DNA from: Mitsuaria sp. GD03876
Lineage (GTDB): Bacteria > Pseudomonadota > Gammaproteobacteria > Burkholderiales > Burkholderiaceae_C
Reading direction: 5' to 3'
NCBI RefSeq assembly: GCF_029840635.1
Contig: NZ_JAOCCU010000017.1
Coordinates: 1-64,000, forward strand
Length of the DNA stretch: 64,000 bases
Shown piece after piece: positions 8,130 to 15,953 of this stretch. The translations under genes and the position numbers were made by a program. Under the pieces are notes generated by a model. It searched no databases. It worked only from the letters and a program-made list of their open reading frames with translations, and had not been told where the DNA came from. How positions within the stretch are numbered: the first letter of the stretch is position 1; every line of letters starts with the position of its first letter.

Positions 8130-8374
8130 GAAAAGTTTCTGGTTTATTGCTGAGGCGGGCGGAGTCTGAAATTCCTCTATGGAGATGCAGTCGCGAATTT
8201 GTGGAGGAAATGTGGAGGCGTGCCCCTGCGACCGAGGGGCGCCCCGGCCTGAACGCGGCCTGCACGGGGAGGGGCCGCCGGGTTGACGAAGGCGATCTGG
8301 TCCAATGCGACCCGTGTCAATTCGATGACGGTCCCGGCCCCCGCGCCTCCGACCCGCAGTACCTGGAGAAAGCC
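8130..8374. promoter_or_regulatory. divergent promoter region, aminotransferase / permease
   Basis: 245 bp between the minus-strand aminotransferase and the plus-strand permease. An AT-richer patch at 8130-8215 holds an imperfect inverted repeat, AAATTCCTC (8169-8177) and GAGGAAAT (8204-8211), which could bind a regulator of both units. The remainder (8220-8360) keeps an open frame into the permease but has coding-unlike composition and no membrane-protein features. Confidence 0.4.
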
Positions 8375-9793
8375 TTGAGCCTGTTCCGAACCAAGAATCT
8401 CGACGACCTGCTGGCGCAGGCGCGCGCGCCGGGCCACGGCCTGAAGAAGGTGCTGGGTCCGCTGGACCTGGTGCTGATCGGCATCGGCGCGATCGTCGGG
8501 ACGGGGATCTTCGTGCTGACCGGCACCGGCGCGCTGACGGCCGGGCCGGCGCTGACGGTGTCCTTCGTGATCGCGGCGCTGGCCTGCGCGTTCGCGGCGC
8601 TGTGCTACGCGGAGTTCGCCAGCTCGGTCCCGGTGGCGGGGTCGGTCTATACCTACAGCTACGCGACGCTGGGCGAGCTGGTGGCCTGGATCATCGGCTG
8701 GGACCTGATGCTGGAGTACGGGCTGGCGGTGTCGGCGGTGGCGGTGGGCTGGTCGGGCTACTTCCAGTCGCTGCTGTCGGGGCTGGGGGTGTCGCTGCCG
8801 GTGGCGCTGACGGCGGCGCCGGGCGCGGTGCCGGGGGCGCAGACCTGGTTCAACCTGCCGGCCTTCGCGATCGTGCTGGCGCTGACGGGGATGCTGTCGC
8901 TGGGAATGCGGGAGTCGAGCCGGCTCAACAACGTGATGGTGGCGGTGAAGATCGGCGTGGTGCTGCTGTTCATCGTCGTGGGCGCGCGGCACGTGCGTCC
9001 GGAAAACTGGCAGCCGTTCGCGCCGTTCGGCGTCAACGGGGTGCTGAGCGCGGCGGCGCTGGTGTTCTTCGCCTTCATCGGCTTCGACGCGGTGTCGTCG
9101 GCGGCGGAGGAGGTCAAGCGGCCGGAGCGGGACCTGCCGATCGGGATCATCGGGTCGTTGGCGGTGTGCGCGGCGCTCTACGTGGTGGTGTCGCTGATCA
9201 TGACGGGCATCGTGCCGTACCGGGAATTCCTGGGGGTGGACCATCCGGTGTCGCTGGCGCTGCAGCGGGCGGACGAGACCTGGTTCGCGGGTTTCGTCGA
9301 CCTGGGCGCGATCGTGGGGATGACGACGGTGATCCTGGTGATGGCGTATGGTCAGACGCGGATCATCTTCGCGATGTCGCGGGACGGGCTGCTGCCGCGG
9401 CGGTTGTCGGCGCTGCACCCGAGGCACGGGACGCCGTTCCTGGCGACCTGGCTGGTGGGCGGGGTGTTCGGGCTGATCGCGGCGCTGGTGCCGCTGAGCG
9501 TGCTGGCGGAGCTGATCAACATCGGCACGCTGGCGGCGTTCTGCCTGATCGCGGTGGCGGTGCTGGTGCTGCGCAAGACGCGGCCGGACCTGCCGCGGGC
9601 CTTCCGGTGCCCGGGGGTGCCGGTGGTGCCGTTGCTGGCGATCGCGTTGTGCGTGACCCTGATGACCTTCCTGCAGCCGACGACCTGGATCGCGTTCGGC
9701 GTGTGGGTGGCGCTGGGGCTGGTGGTGTACTTCGGGTATGCGCGGCGGCGGTCGTTGCTGGGGGGCGGCGGGCGCGGGGCGTCCGGGCGATGA
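8375..9793 (+). CDS. APC-superfamily cationic amino acid permease
   Basis: 472 aa from a TTG at 8375 preceded by GGAG at 8364-8367. Twelve or so hydrophobic segments are seen, starting with LGPLDLVLIGIGAIVGTGIFVLTGTG, the glycine-rich unwound helix 1 of APC amino acid transporters; a later segment reads ALVFFAFIGFDAVSSAAEEVKRPERDLP, characteristic of CAT/YfnA-type permeases. The frame extends upstream to 8147, but that stretch has no membrane or signal features and the TTG gives the usual family length. It likely imports arginine, lysine or ornithine. It is divergent from the aminotransferase operon, so it could supply that pathway. Confidence 0.88.
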   Translation: MSLFRTKNLDDLLAQARAPGHGLKKVLGPLDLVLIGIGAIVGTGIFVLTGTGALTAGPALTVSFVIAALACAFAALCYAEFASSVPVAGSVYTYSYATLGELVAWIIGWDLMLEYGLAVSAVAVGWSGYFQSLLSGLGVSLPVALTAAPGAVPGAQTWFNLPAFAIVLALTGMLSLGMRESSRLNNVMVAVKIGVVLLFIVVGARHVRPENWQPFAPFGVNGVLSAAALVFFAFIGFDAVSSAAEEVKRPERDLPIGIIGSLAVCAALYVVVSLIMTGIVPYREFLGVDHPVSLALQRADETWFAGFVDLGAIVGMTTVILVMAYGQTRIIFAMSRDGLLPRRLSALHPRHGTPFLATWLVGGVFGLIAALVPLSVLAELINIGTLAAFCLIAVAVLVLRKTRPDLPRAFRCPGVPVVPLLAIALCVTLMTFLQPTTWIAFGVWVALGLVVYFGYARRRSLLGGGGRGASGR

Positions 9794-9829
9794 ACGGGGA
9801 CTGTTAGAGTGCGCGGCATAGATTCGCGC

Positions 9830-9853
9830 AAGACCTTTCGTCCGAGGTCTTTT
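9830..9853 (+). terminator. intrinsic terminator after the permease
   Basis: Seven-base stem AAGACCT (9830-9836) / AGGTCTT (9845-9851) with an 8-nt loop, followed by TT. It lies 36 nt after the permease stop. Confidence 0.75.
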
Positions 9854-9943
9854 CCTGCAGCCCCGCTGGTCTTCTCCAGACCCTTGCCGCGAGCGGCCTG
9901 CATCAGCATCGTTCCCCCGCTGACTGCTCTTGAGTGTTTCTGT

Positions 9944-9967
9944 CCCGGTACGCGCTGGCGTGCCGGG
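9944..9967 (+). promoter_or_regulatory. 10-bp hairpin in the cold-shock mRNA leader
   Basis: Left arm CCCGGTACGC (9944-9953), loop GCTG, right arm GCGTGCCGGG (9958-9967), with all ten positions paired (one G-T). It ends 38 nt before the csp ATG, with a U/A-rich stretch and an AAAGGAA ribosome binding site after it. Cold-shock leaders commonly refold with temperature; this hairpin is a candidate element. Confidence 0.55.
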
Positions 9968-10005
9968 TGATCTTCCCCATTTACCGATTTTTCAAAGGAA
10001 CAGCC

Positions 10006-10221
10006 ATGACAACCAAGAAGACTGGCACCGTGAAGTGGTTCAGCAACGACAAGGGCTTCGGCTTCATCACGCCGGCCGATGGCACGAACGACCTGTTCGC
10101 GCACCACAGCGAGATCCGCAACGACGGCGGCTACCGCACGCTGCCGGAAGGCGCGCAAGTGGAATTCGAGACGAAGGAAGGCCCGAAGGGCCAACAGGCT
10201 GCGAACATCCGCGTGATCTGA
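10006..10221 (+). CDS. CspA-family cold-shock protein
   Basis: 71 aa single cold-shock domain that binds single-stranded RNA/DNA and melts mRNA structure. RNP1 is KGFGFI (16-21) and RNP2 is DLFAHHS (29-35); aromatic residues of the TVKWFSNDKGFGF start are intact. The start at 10006 is set by AAAGGAA at 9994-10000 and the family N-terminus; longer in-frame starts fall in the leader. It is preceded by a ~150-nt structured leader and followed by a small basic-protein gene at 10321, a pairing common in betaproteobacteria. Confidence 0.97.
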   Translation: MTTKKTGTVKWFSNDKGFGFITPADGTNDLFAHHSEIRNDGGYRTLPEGAQVEFETKEGPKGQQAANIRVI

Positions 10222-10229
10222 GCGTCCTT

Positions 10230-10289
10230 CGCGGCCGGCGCGAGGGGGACGGCGGGAGCCGATCCTGCAGTCCGAACCCGCCGGCCGCG
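10230..10289 (+). other. 11-bp perfect inverted repeat between csp and the 57-aa gene
   Basis: CGCGGCCGGCG at 10230-10240 pairs exactly with CGCCGGCCGCG at 10279-10289 (38-nt loop). No T-run follows, so it is more likely an mRNA-stability or attenuation stem than a strong terminator. Confidence 0.55.
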
Positions 10290-10320
10290 CGTGTCTGACC
10301 CCGTCGCCAAGGAGAGCTAG

Positions 10321-10494
10321 ATGGCCATGAAGCCCAACTACCAGTTCGAGAAACGTCAGCGGGAGCTGGCCAAGCAGAAGAAGAAGGAAGAGAAGGCGCA
10401 GCGCAAGTCGACCCCGTCGCCGTCGCCTGAGCCTTCTGGCGGCGACCAGCCGCAGCAGGACCACGACGCGCCGAAGGAATCCGGCGACGCGTGA
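10321..10494 (+). CDS. small basic/charged protein, 57 aa, downstream of csp
   Basis: 57 aa starting MAMKPNYQFEKRQRELAKQK, then Lys/Glu/Gln-rich and predicted helical, with a Pro/Ser/Asp-rich acidic tail. It has a clear AAGGAG 9-14 nt before the ATG. Short proteins with this start are widespread in betaproteobacteria and are annotated as hypothetical; a role in RNA binding or ribosome association is only a guess from the charge and the csp neighbour. It is probably cotranscribed with csp, possibly with attenuation at the inverted repeat between them. Confidence 0.85.
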   Translation: MAMKPNYQFEKRQRELAKQKKKEEKAQRKSTPSPSPEPSGGDQPQQDHDAPKESGDA

Positions 10495-10593
10495 GGCCCG
10501 GGTGCCGGGCGCCGGCGAGGCCGGCGGCTCGAGACACCGTCGATGCAGAGGCCGCGGCCGGCCCGCCGGACCAGGGCGGCGCAAGGAGTGGCG

Positions 10594-10986
10594 ATGATTC
10601 ATCACCTTGACCACCTCGTGCTGACGACGTCGCATGAGGCAGCGTGCATCCGTTTCTACGTGGACGTGCTGGGGATGCAGTTGGAAAGCTTCGTCGGAGG
10701 CACGCCGCCGGTGGAGCGCCGGGCGTTCAAGTTTGGCGAACAGAAGATCAATTTGCATGTCAAGGGCCGCGAGTTCGAGCCCAAGGCGCATACGCCGGTT
10801 CCCGGAGCGCTGGACCTGTGCTTCATCGCGGCGATCCCGCTGGATGAGGTGATCCGGAAGTTGGCCGCGGCGCAGGTCGACATCATCGAAGGCCCGGTGT
10901 TCCGCACCGGGGCGACCGGGAAGATCCGCTCGGTGTATGTCCGGGATCCGGATCTGAATCTGATCGAGATTTCGGAGCTGGCCTGA
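10594..10986 (+). CDS. VOC-family (glyoxalase/bleomycin-resistance-like) protein
   Basis: 130 aa single VOC module pair: IHHLDHLVLTT (first metal His) and the C-terminal SVYVRDPDLNLIEIS (metal Glu), with RFYVDVLGMQLESF between them. These proteins bind a divalent metal and act as isomerases, dioxygenases or antibiotic-binding proteins. The start is the ATG at 10594 after AAGGAG; an upstream in-frame ATG at 10543 lacks a site and adds an Arg-rich non-family extension. The substrate cannot be told. It stands alone. Confidence 0.88.
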   Translation: MIHHLDHLVLTTSHEAACIRFYVDVLGMQLESFVGGTPPVERRAFKFGEQKINLHVKGREFEPKAHTPVPGALDLCFIAAIPLDEVIRKLAAAQVDIIEGPVFRTGATGKIRSVYVRDPDLNLIEISELA

Positions 10987-11075
10987 CCCGTGGCGCCCCA
11001 CCATGCGCGACGCCGTGAGGCTCATTGAGTCGTTGGCGCTGCCAGCGCTTCCAGGCGAGCGACCCGCTGTCTGAT

Positions 11076-11915
11076 ATGAAGCGCCTCTTTTGGATCGGCG
11101 GCCTGGGAATTTGCGCGGTCTTGCTCGCGGGAGGTTGGGCAAGGTTTGCCATGCCGAGTGGTTCTGGCGAGGTCAGGCTCTCCAATTCCACGCGAACGCC
11201 ATCGCCCCATTCACCGAATAGCTCCCCAACCTCGCCATCCGAGGCATTCGCAGGTGGCACGAAACAGGAAAGTGCTCCGGCGCTTGAGACCCGCCGACCC
11301 AATGACTGGATTGCGGCGCTTGCTTCCAGCTCCCGCCCAGCGGATTGGCTCGAAGCGCATCAGGCTGTGCAGCGGTGCGTGATGCAGGAAACGTTGCGGA
11401 GAGAAAACCCTTCCGTGCCAGAGGAGCCGGTGATCCATTTGTCAGAGGGCAAGTCAGTGGATTGCAAATTGCTGACCGCGGAACAGCGCCGGGACCATCT
11501 GACGTGGCTCGCGAAAGCGGTTGCGAGCGAGGTGCCGGGTGCTGCAGTTCAACAGTGGATTGCCGGTCCAAATGGTCATCCGGAGGACCTCATGGCGCGG
11601 CGGGACGATCCGTTGGTTCGGGCGTGGATGCGGGACGCAGAAGCGGCTCTGATCGGCGCGGCCAAAAAGGGTGACGTCGAGGCCATCGCAGGCCTTTCTA
11701 CGATCTATGGAAACGGCGCCATCGCAGAAGCTGATGCGGAGAAGAGCGCGATGTTCGATGTCGTGCTTCTCAAGATCAAGGAATCGGAAGGAGTCGGAAC
11801 GCAGAACTTTGGCCGAGTCGTCGATGCGCACCGTCGTCGGCTCGGTACCGAGAAGATGCGGGCCATCGAACGGGAAGCCGATGCCTATTACCTGCAATGC
11901 TGCAAGGCGAAGTAG
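11076..11915 (+). CDS. hypothetical membrane-anchored protein with Sel1-like segment
   Basis: 279 aa. The start at 11076 gives MKRLFWIGGLGICAVLLAGG, an uncleaved anchor or signal sequence, then a Ser/Pro/Thr-rich linker (about 45-75) and a periplasmic domain. Near residue 185 AALIGAAKKGDVEAIAGLSTIYGNG resembles one degenerate Sel1/TPR-like repeat. There are no catalytic motifs. Codon choice and GC content are visibly lower than in neighbours (many AAG/GAA, T- and A-ending codons), suggesting recent acquisition. No function is proposed. It is convergent with the DUF4148 gene across a shared terminator. Confidence 0.7.
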   Translation: MKRLFWIGGLGICAVLLAGGWARFAMPSGSGEVRLSNSTRTPSPHSPNSSPTSPSEAFAGGTKQESAPALETRRPNDWIAALASSSRPADWLEAHQAVQRCVMQETLRRENPSVPEEPVIHLSEGKSVDCKLLTAEQRRDHLTWLAKAVASEVPGAAVQQWIAGPNGHPEDLMARRDDPLVRAWMRDAEAALIGAAKKGDVEAIAGLSTIYGNGAIAEADAEKSAMFDVVLLKIKESEGVGTQNFGRVVDAHRRRLGTEKMRAIEREADAYYLQCCKAK

Positions 11916-11990
11916 ATTCGCCGCTTCTTCAAGAAGCCCAGGCGGTTCGCAGATTCCTGAATAACCCCAAGCGGACGCGCGAAAAGCAAA

Positions 11991-12014
11991 AACGCCCGGC
12001 AAGCCGGGCGTTTC
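11991..12014. terminator. bidirectional intrinsic terminator
   Basis: Nine-base stem AACGCCCGG (11991-11999) / CCGGGCGTT (12004-12012) with loop CAAG, flanked by A-run on the left and TTT on the right, so it can end both convergent genes. The same 22-bp sequence recurs at 21219-21240. Confidence 0.9.
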
Positions 12015-12035
12015 GCATGAGGGTGATCGAATCGA

Positions 12036-12368
12036 TCAGCGGGCGGCGACGCCTTCGGTGACGGCACCCTTGCTTTCCTTCGCCGCGAATTTCTGAACCA
12101 GCGCCGCGTACTTCGGCGAGGCCTTCAGCTCGGCGTAGCGGGCTTCGGCCTTGGCGCGCTGGCCGGCATTCAACGAGAAGTCCTCGGTGCGGTCCACTGC
12201 GGCCAGGCCGGATTCGCGATAGATCTCCAGGTCGGCCAGCACTTCAGCGCGGGACTTCTGGCTCGCGGTGATCGGGTCGAGGTGGCTGTAGCTCTGCGCG
12301 AAGGCCGAAGAGCCCACGGCGGAAACTGCGATCAGGGCGGCGGCGATCAGGGTCTTGGTGGCGGTCAT
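12036..12368 (-). CDS. DUF4148 secreted small protein
   Basis: 110 aa. Signal peptide ~1-24 (TLIAAALIAVSAVGSSAFA, cleavage before QSYSHLD). The mature part contains the DUF4148 pattern LTRAEVLADLEIYRESGL-like and repeats of AxARYAELKASPKYA. DUF4148 proteins are abundant exported proteins of Burkholderiales with unknown function, often stress- or regulator-responsive. The start at 12368 follows GGAACC; longer upstream frames have no signal peptide. It shares the terminator at 11991-12014. Confidence 0.92.
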   Translation of the reverse strand: MTATKTLIAAALIAVSAVGSSAFAQSYSHLDPITASQKSRAEVLADLEIYRESGLAAVDRTEDFSLNAGQRAKAEARYAELKASPKYAALVQKFAAKESKGAVTEGVAAR

Positions 12369-12663
12369 GATGGTTCCTTTGAGAGAGCGGGTGAGGTCGG
12401 TATCCGGTGTCGAGAGCGGTTTTGTTCGCCCATGCCGGAACAATAGATGTCGAGCCATTCCGCATAAATGCAGCCGCCGCGAATGCGCTGTTGCTCGCGG
12501 AACAACAATCCCGGCCTGAATGGGCGCTTGCCCGCCTGCCTGCCAGCGAATGGCACCCTCCTCGCGAACAATCCCCTCGGTTTTCTCCCAGCTGTCGATT
12601 TCGCCCGTCGTCATTCGTCGTCCAAGGGGCGGCCCAGAGCCGCGCCGACAACCGGAGAACCGC
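12369..12663. promoter_or_regulatory. divergent intergenic region DUF4148 / DUF1428
   Basis: 295 bp holding both promoters. The middle (12420-12520) is AT-richer and has the inverted pair GCGAATGCGC / GCTCGCGGAAC around 12480-12500. No convincing gene, RNA or operator is seen. Confidence 0.3.
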
Positions 12664-13017
12664 ATGAACTACGTGGATGGATTCGTGATCGCTGTGCCGA
12701 CCGCCAAGCGCGAGGCCTATCTCCAACTGGCCAAGGACGCCTCGGCCGTGTTCAAGGACCACGGCGCGCTCAGCGTCGTCGAGTGCTGGGGCGACGACGT
12801 GCCCGAAGGCAAGGTGACCTCGTTCACGATGGCCGTGCAGCGCAAGCCCGACGAGACGGTGGTCTTCTCGTGGATCGTCTGGCCGTCGCGCCAGGCGCGC
12901 GACGAAGGCATGAAGAAGTCGATGGAAGACCCCCGCATGAACCACGATCCGAAGAACATGCCCTTCGACGGGCAGCGGATGATCTTCGGCGGCTTCGAGG
13001 TCATCGTCGACGCCTGA
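12664..13017 (+). CDS. DUF1428 (YbaA-like) protein
   Basis: 117 aa, starting MNYVDGFVIAVPTAKREAY and containing ECWGDDVPEGKVTSF and MPFDGQRMIFGGFEVIVD, the conserved start and end of the DUF1428 family (E. coli YbaA). It has a ferredoxin-like dimeric alpha/beta fold related to antibiotic-biosynthesis monooxygenase/stress-responsive barrels. The biochemical role is not established. The start at 12664 matches the family N-terminus. Confidence 0.93.
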   Translation: MNYVDGFVIAVPTAKREAYLQLAKDASAVFKDHGALSVVECWGDDVPEGKVTSFTMAVQRKPDETVVFSWIVWPSRQARDEGMKKSMEDPRMNHDPKNMPFDGQRMIFGGFEVIVDA

Positions 13018-13112
13018 TGGCGTGAGCGGATCGGCACCGAACTTGAGCGAGCGCGGCGCGCCGCCGTGGACGGCGCTTCCTACACTGGAGGCGTCATCCA
13101 CGAGGAGCGTTC

Positions 13113-13514
13113 ATGTTCAATCACATCGTCATCGGCACCAACGACATCGACCGCGCGCAGCGCTTCTATGACCAGGTGCTGGGCGTGCTGGGCGCCGGCG
13201 GCGCGATGCCGCATCAGTCCAAGACCGGTCACCGGCGCCTGTTCTATCGCCATGACGGCGGCACGCTGGGCATCGCGCAGCCGATCAACGACGAACCCGC
13301 GACCTGCGCCAACGGCGGCACGATCGCGTTCCGGTGCGTGTCGCCGGAGCAGGTCCAGGCCTTCCACGACACGGCGGTCGCGCAGGGTGGCGTCTCGATC
13401 GAGGAGCCGCCCGGCCTGCGCATCGATTCGCTCGGCCAGTTCTACCTGGCCTATGTCCGGGACCCGGATGGCAACAAGCTGTGCGCCGTCCATCGCGTGA
13501 AGACGCCGGCGTGA
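13113..13514 (+). CDS. VOC-family protein
   Basis: 133 aa. FNHIVIGTNDIDRAQRFYDQVLGVLG at the N-terminus and FYLAYVRDPDGNKLCAVH at the C-terminus mark a glyoxalase/VOC fold of the small lactoylglutathione-lyase-like subgroup. The usual C-terminal metal Glu is replaced around KLCAVH, as in non-metal or alternate-ligand members. RBS GAGGAG lies before 13113. Its stop overlaps the GTG start of the AraC regulator (GTGA), which suggests that the regulator responds to, or the enzyme acts on, the same small molecule. Confidence 0.9.
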   Translation: MFNHIVIGTNDIDRAQRFYDQVLGVLGAGGAMPHQSKTGHRRLFYRHDGGTLGIAQPINDEPATCANGGTIAFRCVSPEQVQAFHDTAVAQGGVSIEEPPGLRIDSLGQFYLAYVRDPDGNKLCAVHRVKTPA

Positions 13515-14389
13515 GCGCCGTGCGCGGCGGTGCGACCCTGCCCGCGGGTGCCGAGCTCGCGCGGACCCTGCATGTGCGGGCCGGGTTGGGCGTGGCCGCC
13601 CATGTCATGCAGGGCGAGGGCCTGGAGATCGTGCGGATCCGCGTCGATCGGCCCGCGGTGATCGTCGTGGACCGCGGCATCAAGACGGTCAAGCCCGCGC
13701 GCGGCGGCGCCGTCCGGGCCTTGCCCGGCCAGGTGCTGCTGCTGGCCGGCGGACAGACGGTCGACTTCTACAACCGCATCACCGATGGCGAGCGCTACGA
13801 GGCGCGTTGGCTGATGTTTGGTGGCACGGTGCTGGACGATCCCTACTACCTCGCCGCCGCGGAGCGCCTGTCCGCCGCCGATGCGGCGTTGCCGCCCGCC
13901 AGTGTGCTGAAACGCGTGTCGAGCGGCCTGGCCGAGGCTTTCGAGCGCGCGCGACATGCGTTGGCGCCGGATCCGTCGCGGCCGGAGGCGGTGGTGCGGC
14001 AACAGCTGCTGGAAGTGGCGCACTGGTTGCTCGCGGAAGGCCTGGTGCTGCGCGTGCCGCCCGATGACGCGCGGGTGTCCGGGCGCATACGGGCAATGCT
14101 GTCCACGCAGCTGGACGGCGACTGGAGCTCGGACGCCATCGCGAGCTCGCTGGCGATGTCGGAGGCGACGTTGCGGCGCCGTTTGGCGGCTGAAGGCGTC
14201 ACGCTGCGCGAGCTGATCGCCGATGTGCGCATGGCCTCCGCGCTGGTGCTGCTGCAGGCGACGACACGGCCGGTCTCCGAGATCGCGTCGGCGGTGGGGT
14301 ACGACTCGCCATCACGGTTCGCGGTGCGCTTCCGCGATCGCTTCGGCTTCGCGCCGACGGCGGTGCGGGGGCACGCGAGAGGGATGTGA
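13511..14389 (+). CDS. AraC-family transcription regulator
   Basis: 292 aa from GTG 13511, overlapping the VOC stop. The N-terminal ~170 residues resemble a cupin-like sensing domain (RPAVIVVDRGIKTVKP, GQVLLLAGGQTVDFYN). The C-terminal ~100 residues contain two helix-turn-helix motifs (SSDAIASSLAMSEATLRRRLAAEG and PVSEIASAVGYDSPSRFAVRFRDRFGFAPTAVR), the AraC DNA-binding signature. The effector is unknown; the coupled VOC enzyme and the cupin gene 64 nt downstream are the likely local targets. Confidence 0.92.
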   Translation: MSAVRGGATLPAGAELARTLHVRAGLGVAAHVMQGEGLEIVRIRVDRPAVIVVDRGIKTVKPARGGAVRALPGQVLLLAGGQTVDFYNRITDGERYEARWLMFGGTVLDDPYYLAAAERLSAADAALPPASVLKRVSSGLAEAFERARHALAPDPSRPEAVVRQQLLEVAHWLLAEGLVLRVPPDDARVSGRIRAMLSTQLDGDWSSDAIASSLAMSEATLRRRLAAEGVTLRELIADVRMASALVLLQATTRPVSEIASAVGYDSPSRFAVRFRDRFGFAPTAVRGHARGM

Positions 14390-14453
14390 GCGGGCGGGCG
14401 CGCCGGCCGGCGGCCGCAGAGAATGGCCTTCGTTCGAACGAGGAGTCACTTCA

Positions 14454-14915
14454 ATGCCAAAGCTCGACACCACCCTCTGGACCGACCATCCCGGCGCGGC
14501 CAATCGCCTCTCCGGACAGAACGATGGGCCGTACGCCGAACTGGTCCTCGGCGATCAGGCGCGGCTGACGCAATTCGGCGTGAGGCTCGAACGGCTGCCA
14601 CCGGGCTCCCGGTCGTCGCATAGGCACTGGCACGAAACGGAGGATGAATTCGTGTACGTGCTCGCCGGTGAACTGGTGCTCGTCGAAGACGAGACGTCCG
14701 TCCTGCGGGCCGGGGAAGCCGCCGGCTGGGCAGCAGGGGCGCCTGTGGGGCATTGCCTGGAGAATCGCTCCGCCTCGGAGGCCGTGTACCTCGTGGTCGG
14801 GAGTCGGGCGTCGAAGGGCGTCGTCCACTATCCGGATCACGACGTCGTCATGCATCACGACGGCACGGAGCGCCGATTCACGCGGGGCGATGGGTCGCCG
14901 ATCGAGCGCGAATAG
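14454..14915 (+). CDS. cupin-domain protein
   Basis: 153 aa. It has a cupin barrel with motif 1 LPPGSRSSHRHWHETEDEFVYVLAGE (metal His/His/Glu set) and motif 2 GEAAGWAAGAPVGHCLENRS. It belongs to the small metal-binding single-cupin group often acting on sugars or as detoxifying dioxygenases. The ribosome site GAGGAG precedes the ATG at 14454. It may share regulation with the AraC gene upstream, though a separate promoter is possible in the 64-nt gap. Confidence 0.88.
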   Translation: MPKLDTTLWTDHPGAANRLSGQNDGPYAELVLGDQARLTQFGVRLERLPPGSRSSHRHWHETEDEFVYVLAGELVLVEDETSVLRAGEAAGWAAGAPVGHCLENRSASEAVYLVVGSRASKGVVHYPDHDVVMHHDGTERRFTRGDGSPIERE

Positions 14916-14958
14916 AAGCCCGGCAATCTTCGGTCGCCTGCGTGGCGAAACCGGACCT

Positions 14959-15372
14959 ATGCTCGCGGGCATGTCCGAAACAGATCCCGCCTGGTACGAG
15001 CTTCGCGATGCCCTTTACGCGAAGGAATATGAGCGTTCCGAGACCCTCGTGGCAGCTCGGCCCGAGCTCATCCATCTCATGAACGGCATCGGAGAGACGG
15101 TGCTTCATTACCTCGCCGTGGAAGACGACGGCGCCGCGGTTGCCTGGTTGCATTCGCGTGGAGCGGACGTCAACACCATGAACTCGTTCGGCGAGGCGGT
15201 TGTTTTCGAGGTCGCGGCCCTCGGCTACAAGGATCTCTTCAACTGGCTCGTCGCTGCGGGCGCTGATCCGCTCGTCGTCGGATCCGACGGACAAGACCTC
15301 GTCGAGTACTTGCTTGAGTGCGACAACGAGGAAATGGCCAACTGGGTTCGTTCTCGGATTCCCGGCCTCTGA
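14959..15372 (+). CDS. small ankyrin-repeat protein
   Basis: 137 aa from ATG 14959 (133 aa if from 14971). It shows about three degenerate ankyrin repeats (NGIGETVLHYLAVEDDGAAVAWLHSRGADVN; NSFGEAVVFEVAALGYKDLFNWLVAAGADP; GSDGQDLVEYLLEC). There is no signal or membrane segment, so it is cytosolic and mediates protein binding. Such stand-alone small ankyrin proteins are frequent among immunity proteins of polymorphic toxins, but no toxin gene is seen here. Base composition is lower in GC than the surrounding genes. Confidence 0.8.
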   Translation: MLAGMSETDPAWYELRDALYAKEYERSETLVAARPELIHLMNGIGETVLHYLAVEDDGAAVAWLHSRGADVNTMNSFGEAVVFEVAALGYKDLFNWLVAAGADPLVVGSDGQDLVEYLLECDNEEMANWVRSRIPGL

Positions 15373-15532
15373 ATCGTCTTCGACCAACCGGCCGCCTCGT
15401 CAGACACGCCGCGGTCCGTCCGATCTCCATGCCTTCGGTTCACATCGACCTCCGGAGCGCCATCGCAGCGAGGTGGATACTCGGGCGCCCTTGGCTCAAC
15501 AGGCGCATTCGCCATCCCAAACTCGCCATCAC

Positions 15533-15949
15533 ATGAAAATCGCCGTCCTCGCATCCGCCGCCTCTTTCGAAGCAGAGATCGCCGTTGACTCGGGGCGACG
15601 GGCCTCGTTCGAGAACTCCGCGGAGGGCGTCCGGCTCTTCGAGCGATGGGCGCTCGATGGATATCGCCGAGGCGATGACATCACGGTCGTGCTTTGGGAC
15701 GCGGAGGTCGCCCTGTTCGCCACGCCTCTCGTCGAGCAGCTCCTCCAAGGGCGTCTCACGTTCCGGAGCTGGCTCCCTTGGCGCTCGGCGAATGGCGTGG
15801 TCTCCGTCGACCACGTCGGCCACTCGACGGCAACGGAGTACTCGCGACGGTTCGGGTATGAGGCGCTCTGCCTCGACGCCGTCGTCAGGCGGGCGAAGGG
15901 TGAATTCCCGTCCCGCCGCGATCTCGAGCCAGAGGCGCCACGAGGTTGA
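15533..15949 (+). CDS. hypothetical protein, 138 aa
   Basis: Starts MKIAVLASAASFEAEIAVDS. Predicted mixed alpha/beta with no signal peptide. The frame is open upstream to 15200 but that part overlaps the ankyrin gene; the ATG at 15533 is the first sensible start. The sequence is not one I recognise. It sits between two small genes of immunity-like character, with 4 nt to the next ATG, so the two are probably cotranscribed. Confidence 0.6.
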   Translation: MKIAVLASAASFEAEIAVDSGRRASFENSAEGVRLFERWALDGYRRGDDITVVLWDAEVALFATPLVEQLLQGRLTFRSWLPWRSANGVVSVDHVGHSTATEYSRRFGYEALCLDAVVRRAKGEFPSRRDLEPEAPRG

Positions 15950-15953
15950 CGCC

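Noticed and set aside
8147-8374. N-terminal extension of the amino acid permease
   Set aside because: The extra 76 codons have no membrane or signal character, lie over the divergent promoter, and a TTG with a good ribosome site gives the family length.
15200-15532. N-terminal extension of the 138-aa protein
   Set aside because: Overlaps the ankyrin gene in another frame; no start signal.
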